NCBI GenBank assembly: GCA_002887195.1
Contig: PJAB01000545.1
Location: forward strand, 1-24,282
Source: Chrysochromulina parva
Lineage: Eukaryota > Haptophyta > Prymnesiales > Chrysochromulinaceae
Reading direction: 5' to 3'
DNA length: 24,282 nucleotides
In this document: one piece after another, positions 23,792-24,282 of the stretch
Layout: each line of letters opens with the position of its first letter
How positions within the stretch are numbered: the stretch's first letter is position 1
Position numbers and translations under genes: made by a program
The notes under the pieces: model-generated
Seen by the model: the letters and a program-made list of their open reading frames with translations, nothing else
What the model was told of the DNA's origin: nothing
Databases searched by the model: none

Positions 23792-24282
23792 TGTCGGCAT
23801 CGTCGCAGATCATGTCGCGGCTTGTGTGGGACCTACAAGATCTTCTATTCAGAAGAGGAGACGGAGGAGATGGTGCGCGAGCAGTGGGAGGACCTGAAGG
23901 CGGAGATCAACGTGCCGACGCTGCGCACGCTCACCTTTCATCAGCTGTGGGCGAACATGCTCGTACAGTACACGGACGAGTATGCGCTGGTTCTGCGCCT
24001 TGTTGTCATTTCACTGCTCATCCCCGCTGACACATCGGAATGCGAGCGCATCTTCTCGCTCATGAACGACCTCAAGACTACCGAGCGGAACTCGATGGGC
24101 CAGCAGAACCTCAAGAACCGGATGCTGTGGCACATAATGGGCTAGAGGGCTACAGACGGACACGGAGGGCAAAAAGGTCAAGATGCCGTGCTGTGACGTG
24201 CCGGTGATGGCCATCCTCAAGGAGTTCCGCTCGATGGCATTCGAGAATGGAGGCACGCTCGGCCGCAAGGCCCACCGGGCGG
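23792..24282 (+). pseudogene. hAT-family transposase C-terminal remnant, frameshifted
   Basis: The open stretch 23792-24145 encodes, near its end, the hAT C-terminal dimerisation signature: LLIPADTSECERIFSLMND followed by LKNRMLWHIMG. It ends at TAG (24143-24145). In the +1 frame, open from 24138 through the window edge, the text continues DVPVMAILKEFRSMAFENGG...GRKAHR, which looks like the natural tail of the same protein, so a small frameshift is likely. No ATG, DDE-domain residues or zinc-finger BED domain are visible to the left, so this is a 3' fragment or the last exon of a spliced gene (a CGTCGCAG acceptor-like site lies near 23801-23808). Confidence 0.65.

Noticed and set aside
23677..24030. 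Plus-strand 117-codon frame overlapping the hAT remnant
   Set aside because: Its second half is an out-of-frame reading of the hAT dimerisation domain, and its first half matches nothing.

Overview
The window looks like nuclear DNA of a GC-rich unicellular eukaryote. Genes are long and separated by only about 85 to 870 bp. The few introns are short GT-AG introns (77-196 bp). Proteins carry long homopolymer tracts (polyQ, QH, polyA, polyP, polyG), and domain types are typical of protists: kelch/IPT/filamin giants, PIH1, TIR, SGNH and a hAT transposase tail. A haptophyte-type alga (Emiliania/Chrysochromulina-like) is my best guess; a pelagophyte or another secondary alga is not excluded. This is inferred from style, not from a marker gene.

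Layout, left to right. (1) The 3' end of a fibronectin-III protein (+, to 491). (2) A mitochondrial 3-hydroxyisobutyrate dehydrogenase (-, 1363-2379). (3) A six-exon gene (-, 2477-10260) for a protein of about 2332 residues with kelch, IPT/TIG and filamin-type repeats. (4) Divergent from it, a two-exon beta-lactamase-like serine hydrolase (+, 10410-11851). (5) A Nudix hydrolase fused to a FABP/lipocalin-like domain (+, 11998-13068). (6) A divergent pair of SGNH-type hydrolases (- 13554-15473; + 15559-17394). (7) A single 1234-residue ORF (-, 17584-21288) joining one membrane segment, two TIR domains and an FSP1/AIFM2-like FAD/NAD(P)H oxidoreductase. (8) Divergent from it, a PIH1 plus CS-like protein (+, 21489-23132). 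(9) A repeat-rich gap, then a frameshifted hAT transposase C-terminus at the right edge.

Two things stand out. First, the TIR-TIR-oxidoreductase fusion places two putative NAD+-consuming domains, both with the candidate catalytic Glu, on the same chain as an enzyme expected to oxidise NAD(P)H to NAD(P)+. It looks like a self-contained NAD-linked signalling or cell-death protein. Second, at least three of the five introns of the kelch/filamin gene (1, 3 and 4) are bordered by or contain direct copies of the exon edge carrying AG|GT. Four of the five (1-4) contain or partly consist of 10-bp minisatellites, and two (4 and 5) share a 24-bp identical block. This is the footprint expected of intron birth by tandem duplication and/or an introner-like element.

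The genes do not form an obvious pathway. The plausible shared theme is limited to divergent pairs with short common promoters (85, 149 and about 200 bp).
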